A stretch of 64,000 bases of DNA from Panulirus ornatus (lineage: Eukaryota > Arthropoda > Malacostraca > Decapoda > Palinuridae), in NCBI RefSeq assembly GCF_036320965.1, contig NC_092232.1, forward strand, positions 55,389,982 through 55,453,981. The letters are read 5' to 3'. Position 1 is the stretch's first letter. Each line of letters begins with the position of its first letter. Below, in pieces: positions 48,601 through 52,696 of the stretch. The position numbers were made by a program, and so were the translations under genes. The notes below the pieces were generated by a model. The model had not been told where the DNA came from. It worked only from the letters and a program-made list of their open reading frames with translations, and did not search any database.

Positions 48601-49975
48601 TGTGTTCAGGGTATATGAGAAATGGAGACAACTGTTAGACAGTGTGAAAGCCTTCTAAAGAGGGGCATATGCATGTGTCAGGGTGGATGGAGAGTTAAGC
48701 AAAAGTTTTGGTATACATGTGGGTGTGAGGCATGGCTGTGTGATATCACCTTGGCTTTTAACATATATTTGGATGGTATGAGAATAGAAATGAAAGCAAA
48801 ACCAGGAAAAAGGAATGTAGAGTGAGGTGGTGAGGTATAGTGGGTAGTGATAATCCTGTTTGCAGATTATACAGCTACTTGCTTAAAGAGGAGTTTCAGA
48901 AGCTTGTAATTGTGTTGTATGACATTTGTAAACATAAGCAAATAAAGGTAAATGCTCATGAAAATAGAATAATTGGTACTTGAAAGGAAGCAGAATGAAA
49001 GTATACATTTTGTAATCCCTGTGAAGTGAAAGAAAGTGTGCTAAACTGTGTTATAGATATGGTAGGAGAAAGACTAGAAGAGTGACAGAATTTACGTATT
49101 TGGGAGCTATCTTGGGTAAGTTTCGTTTCTTGGAAGGAGAGATAAAGGAGAGAGCAGTGCACGATAGAAGAGCTAGTGGGTCCCTTAATAGAATAATGAA
49201 AGATAAGGGGTAAGAATGGAAGTGAAGAAAGGATTAAGGGACAGCATAATCCTCCCAACACTGACTTATGCAACAAAAACATGGACCTAGGATGAGTCAG
49301 AGGTCAAGAATCCAGACTGCAGAAATGAGTTTTTTAGAGAAGCATGTGGTATAACTAGATGGGAAGATAATGATGGGGTGTATGAGAGATCTGGTATGGC
49401 AGGGAATGCAAAGGGATGAATTGTGAAGTAGAATAATGGGTGAAGGATAATACTTTAGGATGGTTTGGGCATGTTGAAAGCATGCTAGATGGAGAGTTTA
49501 CATGGAGAACGTATGATATTATGATTAAAGGGTTGGTGTGAGAGTCAGACTACCAGTGACATGGGGAAATAGACTGGAAGAGTGCTCGAGGGAGAGTAAC
49601 GTTGGAAGAATATGTGGAATGGTGTATGCAAGGGAAGCATGTAAGTACAGGGATAAGTGGAGACTTGCTGTGGCCACCCCCTTTATAGGAGTTCCTGGAA
49701 GGATTGGGCATCAGAGATATAGTTAGATGGATATATATAAATTAAACTGCATGTTTATTTGCAGATCAGCAAAGTCAGCTGCTTCTAGCAGATCAGCAAG
49801 GTCAAGTCGTAGAAGTCAAAGTGGTTCCCCTATTGTCAATGGTTCTATTGTCAATGGTTCTCCTGCCTATGCAGGTTCCCCAGCTCGTAGTAAGGCTTCT
49901 GGGTATGCTTCAAGGTCAGATTCAGGTTCTGACTCAGACTCCTCAGATTCAGGCACAGGCTCTGATTCAGAATAA
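3636..49975 (+). CDS. Paf1: Paf1, RNA polymerase II-associated factor 1 homolog (whole gene span, ten coding exons)
   Basis: Paf1 is a core subunit of the nuclear Paf1 complex (with Ctr9, Leo1, Cdc73, Rtf1 and Ski8 in animals), which rides with elongating RNA polymerase II and promotes H2B ubiquitylation and elongation-linked histone marks. Ten exons join in frame: 3636-3703, 14364-14456, 14624-14801, 18514-18663, 21626-21873, 32666-32908, 35050-35264, 38990-39350, 40373-40513 and 49765-49975. The product is 635 aa. Family hallmarks seen include RVKYCN and [10 protein letters not shown] (exon 2), [11 protein letters not shown] (exon 3), TEYIST (exon 4), HYSKP and [13 protein letters not shown] (exon 5), QFVAYFLP and [20 protein letters not shown] (exon 6), and VRLSKRR plus an acidic run (exon 7). 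Human PAF1 is 531 aa; the extra length is a C-terminal RS-rich tail (about residues 410-566), ending in a Ser/Asp/Gly stretch. The start ATG has A at -3, and its N-terminus resembles the family start. Exon joins are inferred from sequence only, without transcript data. Confidence 0.95.
3704..4710. other. Intron 1, start
   Basis: Unique-looking intronic sequence with no recognised gene or repeat. Confidence 0.5.
4711..4938 (+). mobile_element. SINE-like element, degraded copy
   Basis: Shares the order of blocks with the other copies: GAGAAAGAATA, CATAGAAGGCGA, GAAGGAACACAG, a TTCCCTC block, and TTCTTAAAGCTACCTCGCT near the 3' end. It is substantially diverged. Confidence 0.6.
4968..6925 (+). 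mobile_element. LINE-A copy: reverse transcriptase and 3' UTR, decayed
   Basis: Contains RT blocks in several frames: [18 protein letters not shown] (in 5293-5640), the YLEKAYDRV motif, the FADD site altered to FADV near 5826, then [20 protein letters not shown] (in 5898-6296) and the C-terminal [10 protein letters not shown] block (in 6280-6567). Several frameshifts and stops make it a pseudogene. After 6568 it carries the long (A-type) 3' UTR and then meets an inverted UTR copy. Confidence 0.88.
6926..7141 (-). mobile_element. LINE-A 3' UTR fragment, inverted
   Basis: Reverse complement of the LINE-A UTR segment (TATG-rich tract, then the GGAATGGATGAAGGCAGCA-like block, then GACTGAGTGTGAATGAATGT). 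It lies tail-to-tail against the preceding copy, creating an inverted repeat. Confidence 0.75.
7142..7337. repeat. Dispersed repeat, probable Penelope-like element end, copy 1
   Basis: About 195 bp sharing long blocks with 33450-33640, among them TGATGTGATTATTACA, GAAAGTGCACTTGGGAACTT, ATACTTGATCACGCAC and GTGATCCTTTCCAACATG. Both copies stop at the same point, ATCCTTTCCAACATG, where LINE-A TATG-rich sequence begins. I assign it to a Penelope-like end from general recollection of such repeats, not from a coding match. Confidence 0.5.
7338..7470 (+). mobile_element. LINE-A 3' tail fragment
   Basis: TATG-rich tract, then GGCCATTCTTCTTCTGTTTC and the tail box TTACCTCGCTGATGTGGGAA, a mutated form of the hairpin. 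Confidence 0.7.
7471..7725 (-). mobile_element. LINE-A 3' UTR and ORF end, inverted fragment
   Basis: Reverse complement of the LINE-A segment from the C-terminal ORF end (GTGAATTGGAACGATGTGG type) into the UTR (GGGGTAAACCATGGAAA type). It ends abruptly at about 7725. Confidence 0.75.
7726..9061. other. Intron 1, middle
   Basis: AT-rich intronic sequence. I see no gene and no repeat I can name. Confidence 0.5.
9062..9285 (+). repeat. Minisatellite, about six units of ~36-40 bp
   Basis: Units follow the pattern TTGTTTCAGAACACACAGTG then CTAAGATGGTAAAGTCC, with point differences and length changes between copies. Confidence 0.9.
9286..12630. other. Intron 1, unassigned stretch
   Basis: Only short, broken open frames occur, and none matches a family I know. 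The later part (about 11700-12630) may be the decayed upstream part of the LINE ORF1 fragment that follows, but I cannot support that base by base. Confidence 0.4.
12631..12730 (+). repeat. Perfect 50-bp tandem duplication
   Basis: Two identical adjacent units, 12631-12680 and 12681-12730 (unit begins AATCCACATATTATTAG). They differ only at the last base. Confidence 0.97.
12835..13010 (+). pseudogene. Remnant of a retrotransposon ORF1 (zinc-knuckle region)
   Basis: One frame reads [14 protein letters not shown], then [20 protein letters not shown], then KYKSIEKN. The Cys/His spacing and the order of two knuckles followed by a Tyr/Glu/Lys stretch resemble the gag-like ORF1 of non-LTR retrotransposons (Jockey/I type). 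A stop precedes the first Cys, and no matching RT is adjacent, so it is a broken remnant. The match is by pattern only. Confidence 0.5.
13011..13846. other. Intron 1, unassigned stretch
   Basis: No gene or recognised repeat. Confidence 0.5.
13858..13960 (-). mobile_element. Solo LINE tail (~103 bp) with 11-bp target duplication
   Basis: Contains only the terminal tail: in reverse, an AT-rich end, then TTTGTCGCTGTCTCCCGCG, the hairpin, then GGAAACAGACGAAAGAAATG. It is flanked by identical TAAATCCTTAT at 13847-13857 and 13961-13971, which shows it was inserted as this short unit. The first flank merges with the AT-rich tail. Confidence 0.88.
13972..14363. other. Intron 1, end
   Basis: Unique-looking sequence leading to the exon 2 acceptor. 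Nothing else recognised. Confidence 0.5.
14364..14456 (+). CDS. Paf1: Paf1 exon 2
   Basis: The acceptor CTATCACAG ends at 14363. The exon encodes residues 23-54, including [17 protein letters not shown], a highly conserved Paf1 block. The donor CG|GTAAGT is at 14457. It is followed by a short 167-bp intron, the smallest in the gene. Confidence 0.95.
14624..14801 (+). CDS. Paf1: Paf1 exon 3
   Basis: Encodes residues 54-113, beginning [20 protein letters not shown] and containing [13 protein letters not shown], a near-invariant family motif. The acceptor is GGCTTTCAG and the donor CAG|GTTAGG. It ends in phase 0. Intron 3 (14802-18513) holds a dispersed repeat and a LINE remnant. Confidence 0.95.
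15414..15444 (+). repeat. Short tandem repeat, three ~11-bp units
   Basis: CTGTCCATCAG repeated about 2.7 times. Confidence 0.85.
15462..16127 (+). repeat. Dispersed repeat 'R3', copy 1
   Basis: A ~665 bp repeat in intron 3 shared with 20555-20760 (3' part) and 40590-41650. It starts with GTAGGCAGCCACTGACCAG, has a middle section of degenerate GGAACATTAGGTAGA-type units, and ends with a GGCACTGAAGGCTAAGAAG block and GGGCATCAAAGATATAGA. The end resembles the C-terminal coding end of the second LINE family (compare 49665-49725). Confidence 0.75.
16128..17739. other. Intron 3, unassigned stretch
   Basis: AT-rich intronic sequence with short open frames only. No named element recognised. Confidence 0.45.
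17740..18190 (+). pseudogene. Non-LTR reverse transcriptase C-terminal remnant (CR1/Jockey-type)
   Basis: The open frame 17760-18191 contains [17 protein letters not shown], which matches the Y-x-G-x-(I/V)-R-P-x-MEYCS-x-(I/V)W block found after the palm of many CR1/Jockey-like RTs. It continues with a run corresponding to the L-x-RRKV...LL region. No catalytic site is present. It looks like an old fragment. Confidence 0.6.
18514..18663 (+). CDS. Paf1: Paf1 exon 4
   Basis: Encodes exactly 50 codons (residues 114-163), including [12 protein letters not shown], which matches the family's W-x-R-x-TEYIST block. The acceptor is TATCTTACAG and the donor GCG|GTGAGT. Phase is 0 at both ends, so skipping it would preserve frame. 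Confidence 0.95.
18664..18965. other. Intron 4, start
   Basis: Nothing recognised before the LINE copy. Confidence 0.5.
18971..20379 (-). mobile_element. LINE-B copy with long intact RT frame
   Basis: Starts at a poly(T) run (the element's A-rich 3' end), then the reversed tail hairpin, the short B-type UTR and the RT region, truncated within RT at about 20379. It has few disabling changes, suggesting recent insertion. No clear target duplication was found. Confidence 0.92.
19187..20404 (-). pseudogene. LINE-B reverse transcriptase ORF, 5'-truncated
   Basis: A 405-residue open frame on the minus strand; the first ten or so residues come from flanking DNA. It contains [40 protein letters not shown] (first catalytic Asp), [26 protein letters not shown] (catalytic FADD at residues 150-153), [32 protein letters not shown] and [15 protein letters not shown]. 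The order and the C-terminal GRPxWRWxDGV block resemble the RTE clade. The N-terminal endonuclease and RT fingers are absent, so it cannot be autonomous. Confidence 0.9.
20555..20760 (+). repeat. Dispersed repeat 'R3', copy 2 (3' part)
   Basis: Contains GGTAGGAACATT-type units, then GAGGCATAAAAGGCAAGAAG and the GGGAATTCACC block in the same order as copy 1. Confidence 0.65.
20762..21030 (+). pseudogene. Second LINE family ('LINE-2'), RT fingers fragment
   Basis: Shares blocks with 48010-48240, such as GGATGGAAGGAAAAGGATAC. Translation gives [20 protein letters not shown], then [20 protein letters not shown], which matches the K-GKA-G-DGI-AEMLKYGG block at the start of RTE-like RT domains. 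Confidence 0.65.
21626..21873 (+). CDS. Paf1: Paf1 exon 5
   Basis: Encodes residues 164-245 plus two bases. It contains [41 protein letters not shown] and EEMSQAMIR, all strongly conserved in Paf1. The acceptor at 21625 (CCATTGCAG) was chosen because the spacing then fits the family best. A second acceptor (CTTGACAG, ending 21598) would add nine in-frame codons. The donor is AG|GTGGGT. The exon is 248 bp, so skipping it would break the frame. It lies between two LINE copies in opposite orientation. Confidence 0.92.
22107..23595 (+). mobile_element. LINE-A copy, 5'-truncated, with long UTR
   Basis: Runs from the RT palm (GGGAGGCAAG) through the ORF end at 23132, the full A-type UTR, and the tail with hairpin CTCGCTAACGAGGGAG, ending in an A-rich simple repeat. 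The ORF lies in two frames (22121-22621 and 22590-23132) because of a frameshift near 22605. FADD is intact. It sits in intron 5 in the sense orientation, inverted relative to the LINE-B copy in intron 4. Confidence 0.92.
24360..25165 (+). pseudogene. Third LINE type, decayed RT (CR1/Jockey-like)
   Basis: Pieces in order: [12 protein letters not shown] (from 24393), [20 protein letters not shown], a catalytic-site equivalent LVDDVDI (24938-24955), then [12 protein letters not shown] sequence with frame changes and [10 protein letters not shown]. These match the order of CR1/Jockey RT blocks. Many stops are present. Confidence 0.6.
25454..26700 (-). pseudogene. Fourth LINE type, decayed RT (CR1/Jockey-like), minus strand
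   Basis: On the minus strand, in order: [20 protein letters not shown] (from 26650), [20 protein letters not shown] with the YADD site altered to [24 protein letters not shown], then a C-terminal block with [12 protein letters not shown] and KLWNSL (25454-25726). This is the block order of a CR1/Jockey-like RT with a mutated catalytic site and several frame breaks. The remnant at 17740-18190 probably belongs to the same kind of element. Confidence 0.72.
26701..27365. other. Intron 5, unassigned stretch
   Basis: No recognised gene or named repeat. Confidence 0.45.
27368..27609 (+). mobile_element. tRNA-derived SINE candidate
   Basis: The first ~85 bp read like a decayed tRNA head: GGCCTCCACGGTGTATTGG followed by TTACTG (box A region) and GGATTTGAAACC at 27440-27451 (box B, canonical GGTTCGAATCC). 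An unrelated body follows and then a (CA)n tract. The assignment rests on the box order and spacing. Confidence 0.6.
27610..27642. repeat. (AC)n microsatellite
   Basis: About 16 uninterrupted AC units directly after the SINE candidate. Confidence 0.97.
27643..28680. other. Intron 5, unassigned stretch
   Basis: A-rich sequence with no recognised element. It may contain further decayed LINE sequence, but no motif is clear. Confidence 0.4.
28692..29031 (+). mobile_element. LINE-A 3' UTR-only insertion with 11-bp target duplication
   Basis: A 340-bp copy of the A-type UTR, with inner CGCTACC box, TATG-rich tract and tail box CTCACTAATGCAAGAG. It is flanked by TAAGACAATTT at 28681-28691 and 29032-29042. 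The perfect flanks show that it was inserted already truncated. Confidence 0.93.
29043..30094. other. Intron 5, unassigned stretch
   Basis: No gene or recognised repeat. Confidence 0.5.
30095..30160 (+). repeat. 34-bp tandem duplication
   Basis: GACATCTGTGCATGAGTGTT and the following TGAGGTCTT are repeated with a 34-bp period. Confidence 0.93.
30627..30867 (-). mobile_element. SINE-like element with 12-bp target duplication
   Basis: The best-defined copy of the ~240 bp family. It is flanked by ACTATATTTGAT at 30615-30626 and 30868-30879. In its own sense it runs from ATCCCTGGGGAT to GTATGAAAGAAAAAG, so the A-rich end is the 3' end, as for a retroposon. The 3' core CGCAACCTCGCTAATGCGGG can form the same small stem as the LINE tail. 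Confidence 0.88.
31040..32060 (+). pseudogene. LINE-2-type RT remnant
   Basis: The frame 31322-31519 reads [19 protein letters not shown], then FRGIRL and [19 protein letters not shown], which matches the VIVPLYKGKG...NYRGISLLS...GRIL block of RTE-like RTs. Flanking sequence has a similar A/G-rich composition but no clear further motifs. Confidence 0.55.
32083..32392 (+). repeat. Near-perfect 156-bp tandem duplication
   Basis: Units 32083-32238 and 32239-32392 (starting CCTGCTAGGTGAAAAATTAC) appear identical apart from the last few bases. It lies about 270 bp upstream of exon 6. Confidence 0.96.
32666..32908 (+). CDS. Paf1: Paf1 exon 6
   Basis: Encodes residues 246-327. It contains [18 protein letters not shown] and [20 protein letters not shown], the best conserved stretch of the family, and ends at NELETR. 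The acceptor is GTATTTTTAG and the donor AG|GTTAGT. It is separated from exon 5 by the 10.8-kb intron 5. Confidence 0.95.
33441..33640. repeat. Dispersed repeat, probable Penelope-like element end, copy 2
   Basis: Matches 7142-7337 over its length and ends at the same ATCCTTTCCAACATG boundary. It contains CTGATGATGTGATTATTACA followed by CGAAA (33531-33555), a string reminiscent of a hammerhead ribozyme core. Confidence 0.55.
33641..33835 (-). mobile_element. LINE-A 3' UTR fragment, inverted
   Basis: Reverse complement of the TATG-rich tract and the inner UTR box (GAGGTAGCACCAGGAAAACAG form), ending at the CATTCAGTCTCTAGC block. Confidence 0.72.
33860..34925 (+). mobile_element. LINE-A copy: endonuclease region, decayed
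   Basis: Recognisable pieces include [15 protein letters not shown] near the element's 5' side, [15 protein letters not shown] and HEKKDHE-like segments, [20 protein letters not shown] (in 34144-34335), [12 protein letters not shown] and a KMSDHSLVE form of the SDH motif. It has stops and frameshifts throughout. It reaches further 5' than most copies in the window and ends before the RT. Confidence 0.78.
35050..35264 (+). CDS. Paf1: Paf1 exon 7 (acidic run)
   Basis: Encodes residues 327-399. It starts VRLSKRR, which continues the family's [10 protein letters not shown] block, then has a less conserved basic segment and a run of 16 consecutive Glu (375-390) followed by METEQNEK. The Glu run is coded by mixed GAA/GAG, so it is not a pure repeat. 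Human PAF1 has an E-run plus METE at the same place. The acceptor is TTCAACAG and the donor AAAG|GTATAC. Confidence 0.93.
35349..35367. repeat. (TC)n microsatellite
   Basis: About nine TC units in intron 7, next to a LINE-A tail. Confidence 0.95.
35390..37656 (-). mobile_element. LINE-A copy in intron 7, long and fairly intact
   Basis: Runs from the AT-rich tail and hairpin (reversed, near 35410-35445) through the A-type UTR and RT up to the end of the endonuclease/linker region. It lies antisense to Paf1. Confidence 0.93.
36078..37562 (-). pseudogene. LINE-A reverse transcriptase ORF, 494 residues
   Basis: The longest open frame in the window. Blocks in order by residue: [20 protein letters not shown] (79-98), IVPSYKGK (128-135), NYRGISLLS (143-151), [13 protein letters not shown] (178-190), [13 protein letters not shown] (210-222, first catalytic Asp), [13 protein letters not shown] (269-281, with W for the usual R), [13 protein letters not shown] (317-329, catalytic FADD at 319-322), then [11 protein letters not shown] and [12 protein letters not shown] frameshift near 36085 cuts off the C-terminal [11 protein letters not shown] block, which continues in 35867-36100. 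The endonuclease is missing, so this is a truncated pseudogene. Confidence 0.9.
37657..38716. other. Intron 7, unassigned stretch
   Basis: No gene or recognised repeat. Confidence 0.5.
38728..38833 (+). mobile_element. Solo LINE tail (~106 bp) with 11-bp target duplication
   Basis: Contains only the terminal TATG tract, GGGTTGGGCCATTCTTTCGT, and the tail box CTTGCTAACGTGAG, where G-T and T-G wobble pairs keep the stem possible. It is flanked by ATATGTAAAAC at 38717-38727 and 38834-38844. Confidence 0.93.
38990..39350 (+). CDS. Paf1: Paf1 exon 8 (RS-rich tail)
   Basis: Encodes residues 399-518: a short acidic lead ([12 protein letters not shown]), then about 105 residues of RS, SR, SK and SH dipeptides. 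The DNA is an imperfect minisatellite, with 24-bp blocks such as the one near 39193-39240 recurring. The acceptor is TTTTTCCAG and the donor AG|GTAAGC. Frame is kept with exons 7 and 9, and no stop occurs. A ~106 bp LINE-tail insertion ends about 145 bp upstream, in intron 7. Confidence 0.9.
39351..40372. other. Intron 8
   Basis: The only kilobase-scale intron with no recognised mobile element. It ends in a strong pyrimidine tract. Confidence 0.5.
40373..40513 (+). CDS. Paf1: Paf1 exon 9 (RS-rich tail)
   Basis: Encodes residues 519-566, continuing the RS-rich region (for example [20 protein letters not shown]). The acceptor follows a long pyrimidine tract (40343-40372). The donor chosen is AG|GTTTGT at 40514. 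An upstream GT at 40505 (AG|GTCTGA) has the same phase and would shorten the exon by nine bases. Confidence 0.85.
40590..41650 (+). repeat. Dispersed repeat 'R3', copy 3, interrupted
   Basis: Same start (GGTAGGCAGCCACTGACCAG), ATTAGGTAG-type units and end blocks (GAGGCAGTAAAGGCTAAGAAG, GGCCACCCACTTGAGGG) as copy 1. About 430 bp of other sequence, including a SINE-like element, is inserted at about 41005-41435. Confidence 0.75.
41189..41435 (+). mobile_element. SINE-like element, copy in R3
   Basis: Runs from TATCCATGGGGATAAGGGAG through TGTCGTAGAAGGCGACTAAA and TTCTTAACGCTACCTCGCTA to GAATAGTATGAAAGAAAG. A ~20 bp local duplication lies in the 3' box (two CCTCG...GGCAAAT/GGCGAAT blocks). Confidence 0.78.
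41651..42049. other. Intron 9, unassigned stretch
   Basis: Nothing recognised. Confidence 0.5.
42050..45118 (-). mobile_element. LINE-A copy, longest in the window (~3.1 kb)
   Basis: From the reversed tail (42053 on) through the UTR, RT and endonuclease to a 5' segment encoding [20 protein letters not shown] near 45040-45100. The RT is spread over several frames (for example 43270-43737 and 43768-43983) and the endonuclease over 44445-44804, with motifs [15 protein letters not shown] and [11 protein letters not shown]. It gives the best view of element order: endonuclease, linker, RT, UTR, tail. It still lacks a defined 5' end and carries disabling changes. Confidence 0.92.
45119..46784 (-). 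mobile_element. LINE-A copy, 5'-truncated, decayed
   Basis: Starts at a partly lost tail (GTGCAGGGAAACAGACAAAAG) directly next to the preceding copy in the same orientation. RT pieces include [20 protein letters not shown] and [14 protein letters not shown] (46193-46441), and [13 protein letters not shown] (45760-45948). It ends in the RT fingers at about 46784. Confidence 0.87.
46785..47478 (+). mobile_element. LINE-A copy, C-terminus and UTR, head-to-head with the previous one
   Basis: Begins at AGAATGTGGTGGAGAGAGCAG ([11 protein letters not shown] region), includes [13 protein letters not shown], an insertion near 46990-47030, the A-type UTR, and a tail truncated after the CTACCTCGCTGATAC box. 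Confidence 0.83.
47479..47984. other. Intron 9, unassigned stretch
   Basis: Nothing recognised. Confidence 0.45.
47985..49735 (+). mobile_element. LINE-2 copy, RT region, decayed
   Basis: A second RTE-like family. In order: [11 protein letters not shown] and [20 protein letters not shown] (48184-48453), [33 protein letters not shown] (near 48550-48610), [20 protein letters not shown] sequence with frame changes, a catalytic site ILFADYTAT (48849-48875, second Asp changed to Tyr), LTYATKTWT (near 49262) and a C-terminal segment with [18 protein letters not shown] (in 49538-49726). Stops, frameshifts and the FADY change show it is dead. It ends about 30 bp before exon 10. Confidence 0.82.
49765..49975 (+). 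CDS. Paf1: Paf1 exon 10 (stop codon)
   Basis: Encodes residues 566-635 and the TAA stop at 49973-49975. The sequence is Ser/Arg-rich and then Ser/Gly/Asp-rich, ending [15 protein letters not shown], which resembles the S/D-rich end of other Paf1 proteins. The acceptor is TTATTTGCAG. A short internal duplication (IVNGS twice) is present. A second LINE family ends about 30 bp upstream, in intron 9. Confidence 0.9.
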
Positions 49976-50546
49976 TTACATTGAAATTAAAGCATCTTTG
50001 TGGATGGTTAAGTAAATATGTCATGTATAGGAATTTTATGGATCCTTGTCATTTATCAGTAGTCCTACTGATGTCCACTTCTGTTAAGATGAAAAGATAT
50101 TGGAAAACTAAACTGTGTTTGATACAACCTTTTATGTAAACATATGATAAGTGATATGGTTTAGAACTTCAACCTTTTGCAGAATAATGAAATGGGATGG
50201 CACTTCACAAAGCTGGGGAGGTGAAAGTGATAAAAAAGTTTGTTATTTATCTTTATCTTGTAATTCATTGCCATAATATTCAGATATTGTTTAAGCTGGT
50301 TGGTAAATGGTAGAATGAATTTGATATATTCAAAGCAAAACTTAACTTTAGATAGCTAATGAGTACAGATTTGATTTGTATTATTTATATCCTTTCTTGG
50401 GTAGATTGTTACAAGTCTTCTTTCATAGAGCACCACACAGTCAGATAGTTCTGGTAGAGGTATTTATAATTCTATACTTTGTATGTTACATCTAAGTATG
50501 CAGAAAGTTCTTGTAAAGAATGTGATATTATGTGTAAATGATAAAC
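49976..50546 (+). other. Paf1: Paf1 3' UTR (proximal part)
   Basis: Non-coding sequence after the TAA. No canonical AATAAA is present. An ATTAAA at 49986 is too close to the stop to be a likely poly(A) signal. The stretch ends at a LINE-A insertion flanked by a 9-bp target duplication. Confidence 0.5.
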
Positions 50547-50555
50547 ATAATTATT

Positions 50556-52463
50556 TATAAAAAAAAGGGGGTGACTGTATTGTTGACTGGTTGGTAAGGT
50601 TATTTAATGTATGTATGATTCATTGTGAGGTGCCTGAGGATTGGCGGAATGCTTGCATAGTTCCATTGTACAAAGACAAAGGGGACAAAGGTGAGTGCCC
50701 AAATTACAGAGGTATAAATTTGTTGAGTATTCCTGGGAAATTATATGGGAGGGTATTGATTGAGAGGGTGAAGGCATGTACAGAGCATCAGATTGGGGAA
50801 GAGCTGTGTGGTTTCAGAAGTGGTAGAGGATGTGTGGATCAGGTGTTTGCTTTGAGGAATGTATGTAAGAAATACTTAGAAAAGCAAATGGATTTGTATG
50901 TATGTACTATTTATGGATCTGGAGAAGGCATATGATAGAGTTGATAGAGATGCTCTGTGGAAGGTAATAAGAATATATGGTGTGGGAGGAAAGTTGTTAG
51001 AAGCAGTGAAAAGTTTTTATTAAGGATGTAAGGCATGTGTACGTGTAGGAAGAGAGGAAAGTGATTGGTTCTCAGTGAATGTAGGTTTGCGGCAGGGGTG
51101 TGTGATGTCTCCATGGTTGTTTAATTTGTTTATGGATGGGGTTGTTAGGGAGGTGAATGCAAGAGTTTTGGAAAGAGGGGCAAGTATGCAGTCTGTTGTG
51201 GATGAGAGAGCTTGGGAAGTGAGTCAGTTGTTCGCTGATGATACAGCGCTGGTGGCTGATTCATGTGAGAAACTGCAGAAGCTGGTGACTGAGTTTGGTA
51301 AAGTGTGTGAAAGAAGAAAGTTGAGAGTAAATGTGAATAAGAGCAAGGTTATTAGGTACAGTAGGGTTGAGGGTCAAGTCAATTGGGAGGTAAGTTTGAA
51401 TGGAGAAAAACTGGAGGAAGTGAAGTGTTTTAGATATCTGGGAGTGGATCTGGCAGCGGATGGAACCATGGAGGCGGAAGTGAATCATAGGGTGGGGAAG
51501 GGGGCGAAAATTCTGGGAGCCTTGAAGAATGTGTGGAAGTCGAGAACATTATCTCGGAAAGCAAAAATGGGTATTTTTGAAGGAATAGTGGTTCCAACAA
51601 TGTTGTATGGTTGCGAGGCGTGGGCTATGGATAGAGTTGTGTGGAGGAGGGTGGCTGTGCTGGAAATGAGATGTTTGAGGACAATATGTGGTGTGAGGTG
51701 GTTTGATCGAGTAAGTAATAATAGGGTAAGAGAGATGTGTGGTAATAAAAAGAGTGGGGTTGAGAGAGCAGAAGAGGGGGTTTTAAAATGGTTTGGTCAC
51801 ATGGAGAGAATGAGTGAGGAAAGATTGACCAAGAGGATATATGTATCAGAGGTGGAGAGAATGAGGAGAAGTGGGAGACCAAAATGGAGGTGGAAAGATG
51901 GAGTGAAAAAGATTTTGAGTGATTGGGGCCTGAACATGCAGGAGGGTGAAAGGCGTGCAAGGAATAGAGTGAATTGGAACGATGTGGTATACTGGGGTTG
52001 ACGTGCTGTCAATGGATTGAACTAGGGCATGTGAAGCGTCTGGGGTAAACCATGGAAAGTTGTGTGGGGCCAGGATGTGGAAAGGGAGCTGTGGTTTCGG
52101 TGCATTATTACATGACAGCTAGAGACTGAGTGTGAACGAATGTGGCCTTTGTTGTCTTTTCCTAGCGCTACCTCGCACACATGAGGGGGGAGGGGGATGT
52201 AATTTCATGTGTGGCAGGGTGGCGATGGGAATGAATAAAGGCAGGCAGTATGAATTATGTACATGTGTATATATGTATATGTCTGTGTGTGTATATATAT
52301 ATGTATACGTTGGGATGTATAGGTATGTATATTTGCGTGTGTGGACGTGTATGTATATACATATGTATGTGGGTGGGTTGGGCCATTCTTTCGTCTGTTT
52401 CCTTGCGCTACCTCTCTAACGCAAGAGACAGCAACAAAGCAAAATAAATAAATAAATAAATAG
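50556..52463 (+). mobile_element. LINE-A copy in the Paf1 3' flank, with 9-bp target duplication
   Basis: Flanked by ATAATTATT at 50547-50555 and 52464-52472. It starts in the RT fingers (GGGGGTGACTGTATTGTTG) and ends with the tail box and an (AATA)n repeat. It has the complete A-type UTR. The perfect flanks and only a few frame breaks (near 50910 and 51020) indicate a fairly recent, 5'-truncated insertion. Confidence 0.95.
51075..52001 (+). pseudogene. LINE-A reverse transcriptase ORF, 308 residues
   Basis: The open frame runs from [20 protein letters not shown] to the natural C-terminus [14 protein letters not shown], with [15 protein letters not shown] near the end. The catalytic block reads [14 protein letters not shown], so one of the usual two Leu codons is missing. 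The upstream fingers (50591-50935) are in another frame. Confidence 0.88.
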
Positions 52464-52696
52464 ATAATTATTGTTACACTTAGGAAACCATGAAACACAG
52501 AAATATCAGTGTTGTTGTTTTTTAATGGTGGTGGATGCAAGTTTGTCAGGTTTTACACTATTTTATGTGATACTATGTGATATTTTCTACTTTGATTGAT
52601 AGCTTTTTCAAGTAAATCTGTTTCATGCTGTAGTTTTTAGATTATCGTACACCACTGTCTAATCCAGCACCAGCTCTAGCATCTTGTGCTTTCTTA

